Shown here one piece after another: positions 8,048 through 18,430 of a DNA stretch of 64,000 nucleotides (the first letter of the stretch is position 1; each line of letters begins with the position of its first letter). The stretch lies in the NCBI GenBank assembly GCA_021774335.1, contig JAJFJD010000001.1:62001-126000 (forward strand). The letters are read 5' to 3'. Both the position numbers and the translations under genes were made by a program. Source of the stretch: Alphaproteobacteria bacterium (GTDB lineage: Bacteria > Pseudomonadota > Alphaproteobacteria > UBA8366). The notes below the pieces were generated by a model. It saw only the letters and a program-made list of their open reading frames with translations, searched no databases and had not been told where the DNA came from.

Positions 8048-11000
8048 TCCTTTCAGGACATCTTCCGGCTTAACTTTCTTCTGACCGGATGGTGCTGGCT
8101 GGCCCGCTGGAGCGGGTTCGGACTTCGGATCTAGCAATCCCGGTAACAACGACTTCAGCGGATCCTTGGGTTGGCTGACTGGTTGCTGGTTCGTCGTCGC
8201 CGGCGCCTGTTGCGCGGGTGTTTGACGCGTCCGCAGGATACGGCCGCTGACCTTCTTGACGTATGGATCGTCGAGCGCGCCCGTCATCTCGGCAACGAGA
8301 TACGGATCGGCATCCTGTCCGAGCGTCACGTCGGTCACGCTGTCGAGCGTCCATTTCGGAAGTTGGACCTTCCCCGATGTCAGGGCCCGTCCACCCCGTC
8401 CCACCAAGACGAGGTTTTCCGTCGACGCCACACCGTTGGCAATTACGATGTCGCCGTTCAAGGTGGAAGCGCCTTCGAACGCCGACAACAACTGGTCTGT
8501 GCCCTGCGCGACATTCGTCACGCCGCGCAATTCCTTCACCTTTTTGCCGAGTAAAGCGCCCGCCAACCCAGCGACCGCGCTCGCCCCCCGCGTTTCGCCC
8601 GAGAATGAAGTCTGCAACTGGCCGGTGATGCGCCCCTTACCGTTCAGCGCGTTAACCAAATCATGCTCATTGCCGCCGACCGTCGCCATGCTTGCGGTAA
8701 TCGCGACCGGGCCCTTTACCGTCGTTCCGAACCGGATCGGACCGAGCCGGACCTGATAATTGCGCAACGCGTTTACCACGTCCGACGCATCCACATCTTT
8801 CGCCGCCACGTTCAGCGCAGCCGTTATCGTATCGGTCTGTGCGTCCGCTTCGCCGGTCACTGTTATCGTCCCGGTGGAAAATCCGGTTTCGAAGGACCGC
8901 AGCTTTAGTTTGCCATTCTCCAGGAGGATATCGGCCTTGGGGTTGCTGAGACGATAGGGGTCCTTGGTGAGTGCCGACATGGTCAGGGAGATTTCCGCGT
9001 CGACAGACCGAAGTGCGGCGACATCCAGACGGTCCTTCGACCAACGCTGAGCATTATTCGGAATCGTGATGTTTTTCGCGGCCGCCTTGATAATGCGATG
9101 GCGGGCCGGCAATGCGGATCGCCGATTCGATTCCAGCGGCAAGAACAGATCGAGCAAAACTTCGCTGGTGCTCAAACTAGCGCGCAATTTCGGCCGATCG
9201 CCGTCAAACGTCGCGTCGGCATTGCCCCTCAGACTGACCGGTCCCGCATGCCCTGCGATGTTGCTGAGCTTGACGTAACCGAGCGCCCCTTCCGCCTGCA
9301 CGGACAGATCGACCGGTCCCAGTTTCCCGGCCGCGGGCGCATAATCCGCTGCTACGAGTTGCACGACTTTTACCAGTTCCGGCGCTCTTAACGTCGCTGC
9401 GACGTTGAATTGAGGGGCCATCAACGGTTGCGCGACCGATCCGTTCAGGACGAGCGTGCTGCCCATTGCCTCAAGTTTCGTGTTGAGCTTCAGAGACTCC
9501 AGCGATCCGCTGCCCTTGCCTGACGCGGCGACGCGCCCGAATTTTCGATTTCTAAGCTCCGAGGGATTGCCGAGGAAGCGCACAAAGCGCGGCGTGTCGG
9601 TCACGTCGATCCGATACTCGACCTCGAAACTCGGCTGACCAGTCGCGATGTTGAGCTTTCCCTTGGCGTCGGCGCGAACGCCGGCGAAATCGTCGAATTT
9701 GAGACGCCGGACGTCCAATCCACCGTTCACCACGGTGAGATCAAGAGCCAAACCGGAAACTGCCGTGCGGGAGACGGTTATCGAGTTGATCGTCGCATCG
9801 ATATTCGCGTCGAAGCGGTTCAGCATCTGGATCGCGTCGATATATCCCGGCGTTTCGTCGGCGGGTTCCGATTTTTTGGTAGTCTCGCCGGGTTTGACAT
9901 TGATCGGCCGCTCTTTAGGCGGCAGGTAGCCATCCAAATTCAGCCGATCGACCGCAATCCGCAAACCGAATGCGGGCTTGTCCCGGAGAACCAGCGCCAA
10001 GCCGCCGGATATCCGGCTGGAATCCAGTTTCATCGCAATATTGCGCGCCGTCAGGTTCTGCGGTGTACCCGCCACGTCGGTCGACATCGTAAACCGGCGC
10101 AAACGATCCGCCGGAACCGCGGCGACGTCGATATCAAGCCACTCGAGGGCTTCACGCAAATTGTCTGACCGACCGGTCACGCTAAGGTCAACCTGCGGCT
10201 CGCCGTTCGCCGCAACGACCGAGCCCTTCACGCCAACGGTCGAATTTCCCGGGAGCACCGCACTGATATCCTCGACACCGATGCGACCGTCCTTAAGGGT
10301 CGATTTGACGGTTAATCCGCGGATGACCGAGCCTTGAAACTGAACGACATCCGCGACGACATCCAATGTCGCCTCGATATCCGTCGGCAACTCGAAACCA
10401 GCCGTCGCGACCGTCTTCATCTGCGGCGATGCCGTCTTACCATCCGCCGGTTTGGCTTCCGGGCCTGCATCCGTCGGGGTTTTGGGCGCCGAATCGGAAC
10501 CACCATCGAGAAATGCATCGAGATTGAGATTGCCGGCCCGCAGGACCATAGACACTTTCTGCGTCTCACTGAGATCCGCTTTGATATCGCCCGTGAAACG
10601 CGCGTCGCCAAACTCGACTTCGATCGCGTTGAGCATAACGGACTTGGCCGACGCATCGAGGCCGGCCTGAACCGAAACATTCTGCGCCATCACGGCAGGC
10701 GCCGAACCGCCAACCGTTGCACGCAGCAATGCCGCCGGGTCGTCGACCGTTGCGGTCACCTCGGCCTTTATCGATGGATCGCCCGTCGGATCGGACACGC
10801 TGCCCCGCAACCGCAGCTCCGTGTTGCCGCCAGGCGTTTTGACCTCGACCAGAAACGGCAACGGCGCATCCGGCTTCAGCTTGCCCGTTGACGATTGCAC
10901 CGCAAACGGAACGCCGCGGATGGCCGCCTTGCCCTCCAAGCGGAACGGCCCTTTCAACGAGTCGAATGAGATATCCGAGTTCAATTTCTCGATCCGTTCG

Positions 11001-11518
11001 AATGCACCATTCTCGGAATCGAGATAGCTGATCGTACCGTCGACGATCTGGAAACTGTCCAGCTTCACATTCAGCCGGTCATCGTCGCCGGCGCCTTGTT
11101 CATCGGTCGCAGCACTTTCCGCCGTCGTCGACGCCGCCTCGAATTGCCAGTTCGCGCGGCCGGACGCCAATTTCTCCAAATTGATGATCGGGCGGACAAG
11201 CGTCACCACGATCGCAAGCTGTCCCTCGAAAAGCGGGCCGAAGGCAACGCTAACCCGCGCCTCCGGCAGTCGAACCATATCCGGCGCACTCGCACCGTCG
11301 GCATTCGACAGCCGGACATCCTCCACACGCAGCGCCGGCCGCGGCAGGATCGTAACGTCGATATCGCCGTTGATCGTCAGATCACGGCCGGTCGCCTCCT
11401 TGACCAGCTCGGCGATCTGCTGCTTCCGCGCGTTCCAATCAACGAAACTCGGCGCGACCAGCACGCCCGCGATCAGGATAACGATGACGGCGACGATGCC
11501 GATGACCAGCTTCTTCAC
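8024..11518 (-). CDS. AsmA family protein
   Basis: A very large (1164-residue) AsmA-like protein. The N-terminus (VIGIVAVIVILIAGVLVAP, residues 5-23) is a single membrane anchor; the rest is predicted periplasmic. The AsmA N-terminal domain follows (TGRDLTINGDIDV, LPRPALRVEDVRL), then long beta-rich repeats and an AsmA-like C-terminal region. The tail is Pro/Gln-rich and ends in DVLKGLLQGLSR. AsmA/TamB/YhdP-type proteins are thought to form lipid-conducting bridges between the inner and outer membranes; that role is known for relatives and is an inference here. It is monocistronic as seen, with a 106-base gap upstream of the next minus-strand gene's stop. Confidence 0.9.
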   Translation of the reverse strand: MKKLVIGIVAVIVILIAGVLVAPSFVDWNARKQQIAELVKEATGRDLTINGDIDVTILPRPALRVEDVRLSNADGASAPDMVRLPEARVSVAFGPLFEGQLAIVVTLVRPIINLEKLASGRANWQFEAASTTAESAATDEQGAGDDDRLNVKLDSFQIVDGTISYLDSENGAFERIEKLNSDISFDSLKGPFRLEGKAAIRGVPFAVQSSTGKLKPDAPLPFLVEVKTPGGNTELRLRGSVSDPTGDPSIKAEVTATVDDPAALLRATVGGSAPAVMAQNVSVQAGLDASAKSVMLNAIEVEFGDARFTGDIKADLSETQKVSMVLRAGNLNLDAFLDGGSDSAPKTPTDAGPEAKPADGKTASPQMKTVATAGFELPTDIEATLDVVADVVQFQGSVIRGLTVKSTLKDGRIGVEDISAVLPGNSTVGVKGSVVAANGEPQVDLSVTGRSDNLREALEWLDIDVAAVPADRLRRFTMSTDVAGTPQNLTARNIAMKLDSSRISGGLALVLRDKPAFGLRIAVDRLNLDGYLPPKERPINVKPGETTKKSEPADETPGYIDAIQMLNRFDANIDATINSITVSRTAVSGLALDLTVVNGGLDVRRLKFDDFAGVRADAKGKLNIATGQPSFEVEYRIDVTDTPRFVRFLGNPSELRNRKFGRVAASGKGSGSLESLKLNTKLEAMGSTLVLNGSVAQPLMAPQFNVAATLRAPELVKVVQLVAADYAPAAGKLGPVDLSVQAEGALGYVKLSNIAGHAGPVSLRGNADATFDGDRPKLRASLSTSEVLLDLFLPLESNRRSALPARHRIIKAAAKNITIPNNAQRWSKDRLDVAALRSVDAEISLTMSALTKDPYRLSNPKADILLENGKLKLRSFETGFSTGTITVTGEADAQTDTITAALNVAAKDVDASDVVNALRNYQVRLGPIRFGTTVKGPVAITASMATVGGNEHDLVNALNGKGRITGQLQTSFSGETRGASAVAGLAGALLGKKVKELRGVTNVAQGTDQLLSAFEGASTLNGDIVIANGVASTENLVLVGRGGRALTSGKVQLPKWTLDSVTDVTLGQDADPYLVAEMTGALDDPYVKKVSGRILRTRQTPAQQAPATTNQQPVSQPKDPLKSLLPGLLDPKSEPAPAGQPAPSGQKKVKPEDVLKGLLQGLSR

Positions 11519-11624
11519 AAATGAGTCCCCGCGTTCATTAAACCGTTAGGCCTAGCCGGCGCGTGATCGGGCACAGGCTACGGAAACACCACAAAAGGAT
11601 CAATCCATTCCTCGATAGATGGGG

Positions 11625-13253
11625 TTAGCCATCGCCGCCGTGTAGGGCCTTTAGGATAATTCCATGAAATTGCGCCATTTTGGCAAGCGATGGGCCCTGC
11701 GGGATCGCGCCGCGCCGAAGACCCGCTTTCTCGAGCCGCTCAAAAACCCCGGCGGTCCGGGTGAAAACATGCACCGGCACCTTCCAGTCAGCCTTGGGGC
11801 CGCTCACCATCGCCGGCGGTTGATGATCGCCGATCACCACCACGAACGCGTTCCGGGGGCTGCGGTGCCGCATGAACCCTTCGACCATATCGAGATTATA
11901 GGCCAGCGCACGGCCATACGCCTGGCGTAAGCGTTTCCAATCCTGTTTGCCGTCCGCCGTATCGGGTCCATTCTCCCGATATACCCCGGTATCCGAAAGC
12001 CGTTCCCAATCCTCGATATAGGGCGGAAGCGGCCCGAAAGGCATGTGGCTCATGATGGTCGGAAAGACGACGAAAAGCGGAGACCGGTCCTCCGGTGCAA
12101 CCTCATTGCGGTACAGACGCTCCAATGCGAGCTGGTCGGGAATCGACCACCATCCGAATTCCGGCCCGGCATAGTTCAGCGACGATGCATCGTAGATACG
12201 GTCGTAGCCGTAATACGCCCCTTCGGGCCAGGTCCGCTTAAGGCCAGGCATAAGGGCAACTGACCGGTACCCGGCCTTCCGAAACACATCCACCATGGTC
12301 GGCCGGCGCGTACTCAGCAGCAATTGGTAATCCTGGTTCTGCGATATCGTCAGTCCCGATAGGAAACTGGAATGCGCCAACCACGAGGCGCCGCCGAATG
12401 TGGGCGACGTCAGGAAGGCCGACGCCATATGCCAGCCCTCCGCGCCGAGTTTTTCCTCCAACCGCTGTAACCTTGGGATGACCGTGCTGGATAGGCCCGC
12501 TTCCTTGTGCGCTACCGCGCCGTATGACTCCAGGAAGAAGACGAACATGTCGCCCTTCTCCAAGCGTGCCAAATCGGACGACACGACGTCGTCCTTCATG
12601 AAATCCATCGCAGGAACGGTCCCGGCGACGGCGCGGGCCGCGAACCCGGCCTGCTTTGCATAGACCGGCGTAATCGGCAGCGCAAACCGCTTCTGGACGA
12701 CGGCAATGTCGCCACCCTGGCCGACCGCGAAGATTGCCAGCAAACCACCGGCGACCGCGATAGTGCACCGTCGCAACACTGTGATTTGCATGGCGTCGGT
12801 CACCGTCCGCACGGCCAGCCAAACACATAGGGCGACGACCGTAACGACAACACAGACCGCAACGGCGAAGAGAACCAGATCGCCGGTGGACCGGGCTTCC
12901 GCCGTCATCGCCATCACATTCGGAAGATGGGCAAGGTCGAAATAGAGATTCATCGGCCGGCCGAACAATGCGTGCGCGGTCACGTCCGCATACCGGCCGA
13001 GGATCAGAAGACAGATGCCGGCAATTGCCGACCGGCGCAGCCATCGCGGCACCGCACCGAGCCATTCACCCCACACGGCGAGAAGCAGCAGAACCACCAC
13101 AAGTTCTAGCGAAATCTCGACGGTCGGCCGGGCCCACAAAGTCGGCCAGACATTTTGAAACGCAAGCGCCAGGTTAAGGCCTGCGATGGACAGAAGCAGC
13201 AGCGCCGGCGCGACGAACCGCTGCCAGTCAATCTTCCCCGGGCGCAAGGTCAA
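11625..13253 (-). CDS. Membrane-anchored sulfatase/LTA synthase-type protein
   Basis: The ORF track starts at 13367, but that runs 95 bases into the upstream enoyl-CoA hydratase. I place the start at the TTG at 13253, five bases after GGGGG and 20 bases past the hydratase stop (542 residues); TTG 13265 is possible. About four or five hydrophobic helices (WQRFVAPALLLLSIAGLNLAL and others) precede a periplasmic alkaline-phosphatase-superfamily domain: FLESYG (metal-ligand Glu), SPTFGGASWLAH (nucleophile region) and GDHQPP (Asp-His metal ligands). Relatives transfer phosphoglycerol or phosphoethanolamine to envelope glycans or lipids. The substrate is unknown. It is the last of three minus-strand genes. 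Confidence 0.82.
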   Translation of the reverse strand: MTLRPGKIDWQRFVAPALLLLSIAGLNLALAFQNVWPTLWARPTVEISLELVVVLLLLAVWGEWLGAVPRWLRRSAIAGICLLILGRYADVTAHALFGRPMNLYFDLAHLPNVMAMTAEARSTGDLVLFAVAVCVVVTVVALCVWLAVRTVTDAMQITVLRRCTIAVAGGLLAIFAVGQGGDIAVVQKRFALPITPVYAKQAGFAARAVAGTVPAMDFMKDDVVSSDLARLEKGDMFVFFLESYGAVAHKEAGLSSTVIPRLQRLEEKLGAEGWHMASAFLTSPTFGGASWLAHSSFLSGLTISQNQDYQLLLSTRRPTMVDVFRKAGYRSVALMPGLKRTWPEGAYYGYDRIYDASSLNYAGPEFGWWSIPDQLALERLYRNEVAPEDRSPLFVVFPTIMSHMPFGPLPPYIEDWERLSDTGVYRENGPDTADGKQDWKRLRQAYGRALAYNLDMVEGFMRHRSPRNAFVVVIGDHQPPAMVSGPKADWKVPVHVFTRTAGVFERLEKAGLRRGAIPQGPSLAKMAQFHGIILKALHGGDG

Positions 13254-13272
13254 TGCGGCCCCCAACCGCGTG

Positions 13273-14067
13273 TCAGGTTCCCGTGAACTGCGGCTTGCGT
13301 TTTGCCATGAACGCCTCCCGCCCTTCCTGGTAGTCCTTGCTGTCAAAACACGCCTTCTTAAGGCCATCGAGCAAACCGTAGTCGCGGTCTTCTTTGTCCT
13401 TCAGAATTTCCGCCACCGTAAGCTTCGATGCCCGCATCGACAACGGCGCGTTCTCCGTGATCGCGTCGGTGAATTCCTGCACCGTAGCGGCCAGCGAGTC
13501 GACCGGCACCACACGATTGATCAAACCGATTTGATGCGCCTCGGCCGCCGTCATCCGCCGCCCGGTGATCAAGATTTCCTTCGCATAAGACGGGCCGACC
13601 AGCGACGCCAGCCGCTGAACATTCTCGAATGTGTAGGCGATGCCCAAACGAGCCGCCGGGATGCCGAATTGGGAATCCTCGGAGGCGATCCGGAAATCCG
13701 CGCTCATCGCAACGCCCAGGCCACCGCCCAGGCAATACCCCCGGATCATCGCGATCAGCGGCTTTTCGAATTCGCCGAGCTTGCGCCGCGAATCGTTGGA
13801 TATCCGGTCATATTCGGCAGCGGCCTCGGCGTCATTCCGCTTTTCCTTGAATTGGGAAATGTCTGCGCCAGACACGAATGCCTTGTCGCCGGCCCCCGTC
13901 ATGACGCAGCAGCGAACGTCCGGATCCTGCGAATAGTCGTCCATGACAGTGCCGATGGCTTCCCACATTTCCAGAGATACGGCGTTGCGCCGGGCCGGGC
14001 TGTTGAAGGTCAACCACCCCACCCCATCCTTCTTTTCGGCGATCATCTTGTCGGTCTTGAGTTTCAT
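13273..14067 (-). CDS. Enoyl-CoA hydratase/isomerase family protein
   Basis: A crotonase-superfamily protein of 264 residues acting on an acyl-CoA thioester. The first oxyanion segment is AFVSGADISQF and the second is GYCLGGGLGVAMSADFRIA, both complete. The C-terminus (EGREAFMAKRKPQF) is of the standard hydratase type. The start ATG at 14067 lies 57 bases after the CoA-transferase stop on the same strand, so the pair probably activates an acid as its CoA ester and then hydrates or isomerises it. The substrate cannot be read from the sequence. Confidence 0.88.
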   Translation of the reverse strand: MKLKTDKMIAEKKDGVGWLTFNSPARRNAVSLEMWEAIGTVMDDYSQDPDVRCCVMTGAGDKAFVSGADISQFKEKRNDAEAAAEYDRISNDSRRKLGEFEKPLIAMIRGYCLGGGLGVAMSADFRIASEDSQFGIPAARLGIAYTFENVQRLASLVGPSYAKEILITGRRMTAAEAHQIGLINRVVPVDSLAATVQEFTDAITENAPLSMRASKLTVAEILKDKEDRDYGLLDGLKKACFDSKDYQEGREAFMAKRKPQFTGT

Positions 14068-14124
14068 GGCGTCCTCTTCGGTGTTGATGCGTATCGCGCG
14101 GTTCGTGTCGTTAGCACCGGTGCG

Positions 14125-15321
14125 CTAAACGACCTGCTTGCCGCGCATTGCTTCGATCTGTTGTTCGGTATACCCGAGCTCGGCGAGAATCTCGTCCGTC
14201 TGTTCGCCCAGTTCGGGCGTCGGACGGCGAATCCTGTCCGGTTGGGATGTTCGGCTCATCATCAGCGGCTGCCCGACGATTGGAAACGTCCCAACGGCCG
14301 GACTGTCCATCGGCGTCGCTATTCCCAGATGCTGCACCTGCGGGTCGGCGAAGACCTGCTGCATGTCATAGATCGGGCCGCACGGCACGCCCGCCTCGTT
14401 CAAGGCATCGACCCAATGCTGGCTGGGCTTCGTGCTGGTCACATCGCCGATGATGCCGTTGAGTTCGTCCCGGTTTTGCCGCCGGCCCTCGAAACTGTTG
14501 TACCGGTCGTCGTCTAACAGCCGCTCCAGACCCAAAGTCTTGCAAAACCGTTCGAACAAGACCTCGCCCGAGGCGGCGATGTTGATGTGCCCGTCCGCCG
14601 TGGGAAACACCCCAGTGGGGATGCCGGTCGGGTGATTGTTCCCGGCCTGCTTGGGCACGTCGCCATCCTTGAGGTACCGCGCCGCCTGGAAGTCCATCAT
14701 CGAAATGATCGCTTGAAGCAGAGACGTGTGAACCCACTGTCCTTCGCCGGACACCTCGCGCTCCAACAACGCGATCAGAATTCCCTGCGCCAGGAACATG
14801 CCGGAGGTCAGGTCGCAGATTGGAATACCGACACGCACCGGCCCTTGCCCCGGCAAGCCCGTGACCGACATGAGACCGCCCATGCCTTGCGCGATCTGAT
14901 CGACACCGGGCCGTTTACCGTAGGGGCCGTCCTGTCCGAAACCCGAAATGCTGCCATAGACGATCCGCGGATTGACCTTGCGGCAGGCCTCGTAGTCGAT
15001 GCCGAGGCGGTGCTTCACGGCGGAGCGGTAATTCTCGACCACGACATCCGCGTCCTTGACCAGCTTGAAGAACACCTCCTTGCCCTCATCCGACTTCAGG
15101 TTGAGGGTCAGGCTTCGCTTGTTGCGGTGCAGGTTCTGTAAATCGAACCCATGACGCGCGCCAAGGGTGCCGGTCTTTTCCTTATTGATGGCGGACGGCG
15201 CTTCGATCTTGATCGTTTCCGCCCCCCAATCGGCCAACTGCCGGACTGCGGTTGGGCCCGCGCGGTGGGCGGTTAAATCGACAACCTTAAAGCGTGACAA
15301 GGGTAAAGAGCGCTCGGACAC
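14125..15321 (-). CDS. Class III CoA-transferase (CaiB/BaiF family)
   Basis: Transfers CoA between carboxylic acids through an aspartyl-CoA intermediate. I start at the GTG at 15321 (VSERSLPLSRFKVVDL), eight bases after GGGGA, giving 398 residues; the ORF-track ATG at 15387 adds 22 residues unlike the family. Typical blocks are present: LADWGAETIKIEAP, FDLQNLHRNKRSLTLNLK, VVENYRSAVKHRLGIDY, ISGFGQDGPYGKRPGVD (the family's catalytic Asp is in the last of these), and a complete C-terminus. It is the first gene of a minus-strand run with an enoyl-CoA hydratase and the sulfatase-type protein. Confidence 0.9.
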   Translation of the reverse strand: MSERSLPLSRFKVVDLTAHRAGPTAVRQLADWGAETIKIEAPSAINKEKTGTLGARHGFDLQNLHRNKRSLTLNLKSDEGKEVFFKLVKDADVVVENYRSAVKHRLGIDYEACRKVNPRIVYGSISGFGQDGPYGKRPGVDQIAQGMGGLMSVTGLPGQGPVRVGIPICDLTSGMFLAQGILIALLEREVSGEGQWVHTSLLQAIISMMDFQAARYLKDGDVPKQAGNNHPTGIPTGVFPTADGHINIAASGEVLFERFCKTLGLERLLDDDRYNSFEGRRQNRDELNGIIGDVTSTKPSQHWVDALNEAGVPCGPIYDMQQVFADPQVQHLGIATPMDSPAVGTFPIVGQPLMMSRTSQPDRIRRPTPELGEQTDEILAELGYTEQQIEAMRGKQVV

Positions 15322-15519
15322 CGTTAAATCCCCGCTGAGTTTGTGTGGCGTAGCGGCTCCTGCCAATGTTCGACAACGAGCCGTCACAGAATTTCCGTGT
15401 ATGCTTGCTATCTTCTTAGCTCAATCATACCGGCAAGGGAAAGTCGGCCTCAGCCGCCGAATCCTAATAATCGCCGACCATCCAACTGAATCCTCCGCTC
15501 GCGACAGGGAAGCCGCACA

Positions 15520-16917
15520 ATGACAAATAAGAATAAACGTACCGACGACACTCGCCCGATAGGCCCCTTCGACCCGCATCAGTCCCCGCCGCCCTCATTC
15601 GCTGAGCGTGTGCCCGCATTTCTGGACGGCAGCGAAACGCCACGCGAATTGTTGGAGGGATGTCTGGAACGGATCGACGCGCTGGAGCCGTCGATCGCCG
15701 CCTTCGTCCATCTCGATGTAAATGCCGCGCGCGCCGAAGCGGATGCATCGACCGCGCGATATGCAGCGAACCGTCCGCTATCGCCCATCGATGGCTGCCC
15801 CGTCGCGGTCAAGGACATCATCGAGACGGCCGACATGCCCACCCAGATGAACAGTCCGATCTTTGATCAATGGCAATCGGGCCGGGACGCCGCCTCCGTT
15901 TTTGCGTTGCGGCACGGCGGTGCGGTCATACCGGGCAAGACCGTCACGACGGAATTCGCTACCGGCGTTTCGGGTCCCACGCATAATCCATACGACTTGT
16001 CCCGGACCCCTGGCGGGTCGTCGAGCGGGTCCGCCGCGGCCACCGCCGCAGCCATGGTCCCGGTGGCGCTGGGCACCCAAACCGCCGGATCGATCGTGCG
16101 GCCAGCAGCCTATTGCGGCGTCTACGGCTATAAGCCAACCCATGCCGCCCTGAATATCGGCGGCATCCATCCGCTTTCGTTGAGCCATGACACGCTCGGA
16201 ACGCTTGCCGGCAACATGGCCGATGCATGGATTACCGCGCATTACATCGCATCCATCGTCGGCGGCACGCCGCCGCATCCGGGGCTGGACGGCCCATCGT
16301 CGCTGCCCGACGCCCGCAAACCGGAAACGCTGGTGCGGCTGTGCACCGAAGGGTGGCGGGAAGTCGACGGCTCGGTGCGGCAGGAATTCGAAACCACGCT
16401 CGATCGCATCGCCGCCAGCGGCGTCCGGATTCTCGACCGCGGCAACACGCCGGCGGTTGCCGATTTGGAAAGCCTGCTGGAGGATGTAGACAACATCGCG
16501 CGAACGGTCTCGGTCTACGAGCGCCGCTGGCCCTTTGCAGACTATGCAAAACGACATCCGGGAAAATTGGGCGAGACAGCCCAGGAACGCTTGGATACCG
16601 CCATGGCCATGACCCGCGACGAATTTCTCGATGCGCTCGCCCGGCAAACCGAAATCCGGGCACAGGTCGACGCCATCGCCGATATTGCCGACGGGTTCGT
16701 GACACTGACGGCCGCGGGGCCGGCACCGGTCGGATTGGAGAGCACCGGCAATCGGTCTTTCCAGATATTTTGGACACTGACGGCAGCCCCTTGCATTACA
16801 CTGCCCCGTCTCGCGGTCGACGGTATGCCGGTGGGCCTACAGGTACTCGGGTTCCGGGATCGTGATGCGGATATGATGGCGGTCGCGCGCTGGATAGACG
16901 CGCTTTGCATCGCCTAG
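15520..16917 (+). CDS. Amidase signature family protein
   Basis: A 465-residue amidase of the Ser-cisSer-Lys type. The lysine is K98 in CPVAVKDII, the cis-serine lies in GGSSSGSAA (166-174), and the nucleophile is S191 in GTQTAGSIVRPA. It hydrolyses a carboxylic amide; relatives range from general amidases to GatA. It is not the tRNA amidotransferase subunit, since GatB/GatC are absent and the N-terminus differs. ATG at 15520 follows AGGGA by nine bases. It is transcribed divergently from the CoA-transferase; the shared gap of about 200 bases shows no clear operator. Confidence 0.87.
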   Translation: MTNKNKRTDDTRPIGPFDPHQSPPPSFAERVPAFLDGSETPRELLEGCLERIDALEPSIAAFVHLDVNAARAEADASTARYAANRPLSPIDGCPVAVKDIIETADMPTQMNSPIFDQWQSGRDAASVFALRHGGAVIPGKTVTTEFATGVSGPTHNPYDLSRTPGGSSSGSAAATAAAMVPVALGTQTAGSIVRPAAYCGVYGYKPTHAALNIGGIHPLSLSHDTLGTLAGNMADAWITAHYIASIVGGTPPHPGLDGPSSLPDARKPETLVRLCTEGWREVDGSVRQEFETTLDRIAASGVRILDRGNTPAVADLESLLEDVDNIARTVSVYERRWPFADYAKRHPGKLGETAQERLDTAMAMTRDEFLDALARQTEIRAQVDAIADIADGFVTLTAAGPAPVGLESTGNRSFQIFWTLTAAPCITLPRLAVDGMPVGLQVLGFRDRDADMMAVARWIDALCIA

Positions 16918-16944
16918 GCAGCGTCTCGCCACAGCCGCACACCG

Positions 16945-18342
16945 TCAGACGCTGATGATCTTCCCAGGGTTCATGATGTTGTCGGGATCGAGCGATTGCT
17001 TCAGAACCCGCATGACGCTGACCGCATCGCCGTGTTCCGCGGTCAAAAAGTGCATCTTGCCCTGACCGATACCGTGCTCACCGGTACAAGTGCCGCCGAA
17101 GGCAAGCGTGCGCTGGATCAGCCGGTCGTTGAGTTCGTATGCCCGCCGCATCTCGTCCGCATCATCCGGGTCGACCAAAATGATGAGATGAAAGTTCCCG
17201 TCGCCGACATGGCCGACAATCGGTGCGACGAACCCGGACGCGTCGATATCCTTCCGCGTCTCCAGAATGCATTCCGCGAGCCGCGAAATCGGCACGCAGG
17301 CGTCCGTGGCGATGCCCTTCTTGCCCGGTTCCAGCGCCAGGCCGGCGTAAAATGCGTCGTGCCGCGCCTGCCACAAAGCCGTTCGCTCTTCCGCCTTGGC
17401 GGTCCATTGGAAGGCGCTGCCGCCGAAATCGTCGGAAATCGCCCGCACCAGTTCGGCCTGTTCGGCCGCCGACGCCTCGGTGCCATGGAACTCAAAGAAC
17501 AGGGTCGGTTTTTCGTCGTATCCCTGCAGGTCCGAATAGGCGATGCAGGCGCGCATCTGCATCTCGTCCAATAATTCGATCCGGGCCACTGGAATTCCGG
17601 ACTGGATGGTCAGGATGACCGTGTTCACCGCGTCTTCCAGCGAAGGATATTGGCAGACCGCCGACGTAATTGATTCCGGGATGCCGTAAAGCCGGAGGTG
17701 GACCTCGGTGATCACGCCGAGCGTACCCTCGGACCCTACGTAGAGCCGGGTCAGGTCGTACCCCGCGGCCGATTTGCGGGCCCGGCCGCCGGTCCGCACG
17801 ATCCGCCCATCGGGCAGGACCACCGTCAGGCCGAGAACGTTTTCGCGCATCGTGCCATAGCGCACCGCATTGGTGCCGCTCGCCCGCGTGGCGGCCATGC
17901 CGCCCAGCGATGCGTCGGCGCCGGGATCGATCGGGAAGAACAGCCCGGTATCGCGGAGATATGTATTCAACTGCTTACGCGTGACACCCGCCTGCACGCG
18001 GCAATCCAGGTCTTCGCCGTTGACCTCCAGCACCGCATCCATCTGGCTCAAATCGATGCTGATGCCGCCATGGATGGCCTGGATATGTCCTTCCAGCGAG
18101 GTGCCGGTGCCGTAGGGGACGACCGGTATCCGATCACGCGCGCAGAGCGACACGATCTGCGCGACTTCCTCGGTCGATTGGACGAAACAGACGGCGTCCG
18201 GCGGCTGGATCGGGAAATAGTCCTCGCCACTGCCGTGATGATCGCGAACGGCTTTCGCCGTCGAGACCCGGTCGCCAAGAATGGCCTGCAATTCCTCGAT
18301 AAATGCGTCGGTTACGATGGCATGGGCTGCATTCGCCGTCAC
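16945..18342 (-). CDS. FAD-binding oxidase, D-lactate dehydrogenase/GlcD-like
   Basis: A 465-residue flavoenzyme of the VAO family. The FAD-binding-4 domain has the pyrophosphate loop VPYGTGTSLEGHI and RVQAGVTRKQLNTYL; the C-terminal FAD-oxidase domain has GHVGDGNFHLIILVD and CTGEHGIGQGK, which hold the family's metal and substrate histidines. It likely oxidises a D-2-hydroxyacid such as D-lactate or glycolate and passes electrons to the respiratory chain. GlcE and GlcF partners are not next door, so a stand-alone D-lactate dehydrogenase (Dld-like) is the better guess. It converges with the amidase over a 27-base gap. Confidence 0.87.
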   Translation of the reverse strand: MTANAAHAIVTDAFIEELQAILGDRVSTAKAVRDHHGSGEDYFPIQPPDAVCFVQSTEEVAQIVSLCARDRIPVVPYGTGTSLEGHIQAIHGGISIDLSQMDAVLEVNGEDLDCRVQAGVTRKQLNTYLRDTGLFFPIDPGADASLGGMAATRASGTNAVRYGTMRENVLGLTVVLPDGRIVRTGGRARKSAAGYDLTRLYVGSEGTLGVITEVHLRLYGIPESITSAVCQYPSLEDAVNTVILTIQSGIPVARIELLDEMQMRACIAYSDLQGYDEKPTLFFEFHGTEASAAEQAELVRAISDDFGGSAFQWTAKAEERTALWQARHDAFYAGLALEPGKKGIATDACVPISRLAECILETRKDIDASGFVAPIVGHVGDGNFHLIILVDPDDADEMRRAYELNDRLIQRTLAFGGTCTGEHGIGQGKMHFLTAEHGDAVSVMRVLKQSLDPDNIMNPGKIISV

Positions 18343-18430
18343 GCCTTCCTCCCGGCCAAACGGCCATCAAATTGATCGAGAAGGAGAGTAAACCCGAGCC
18401 GGAAGCGGTTCAACCGAGCCGCGCCGCGCG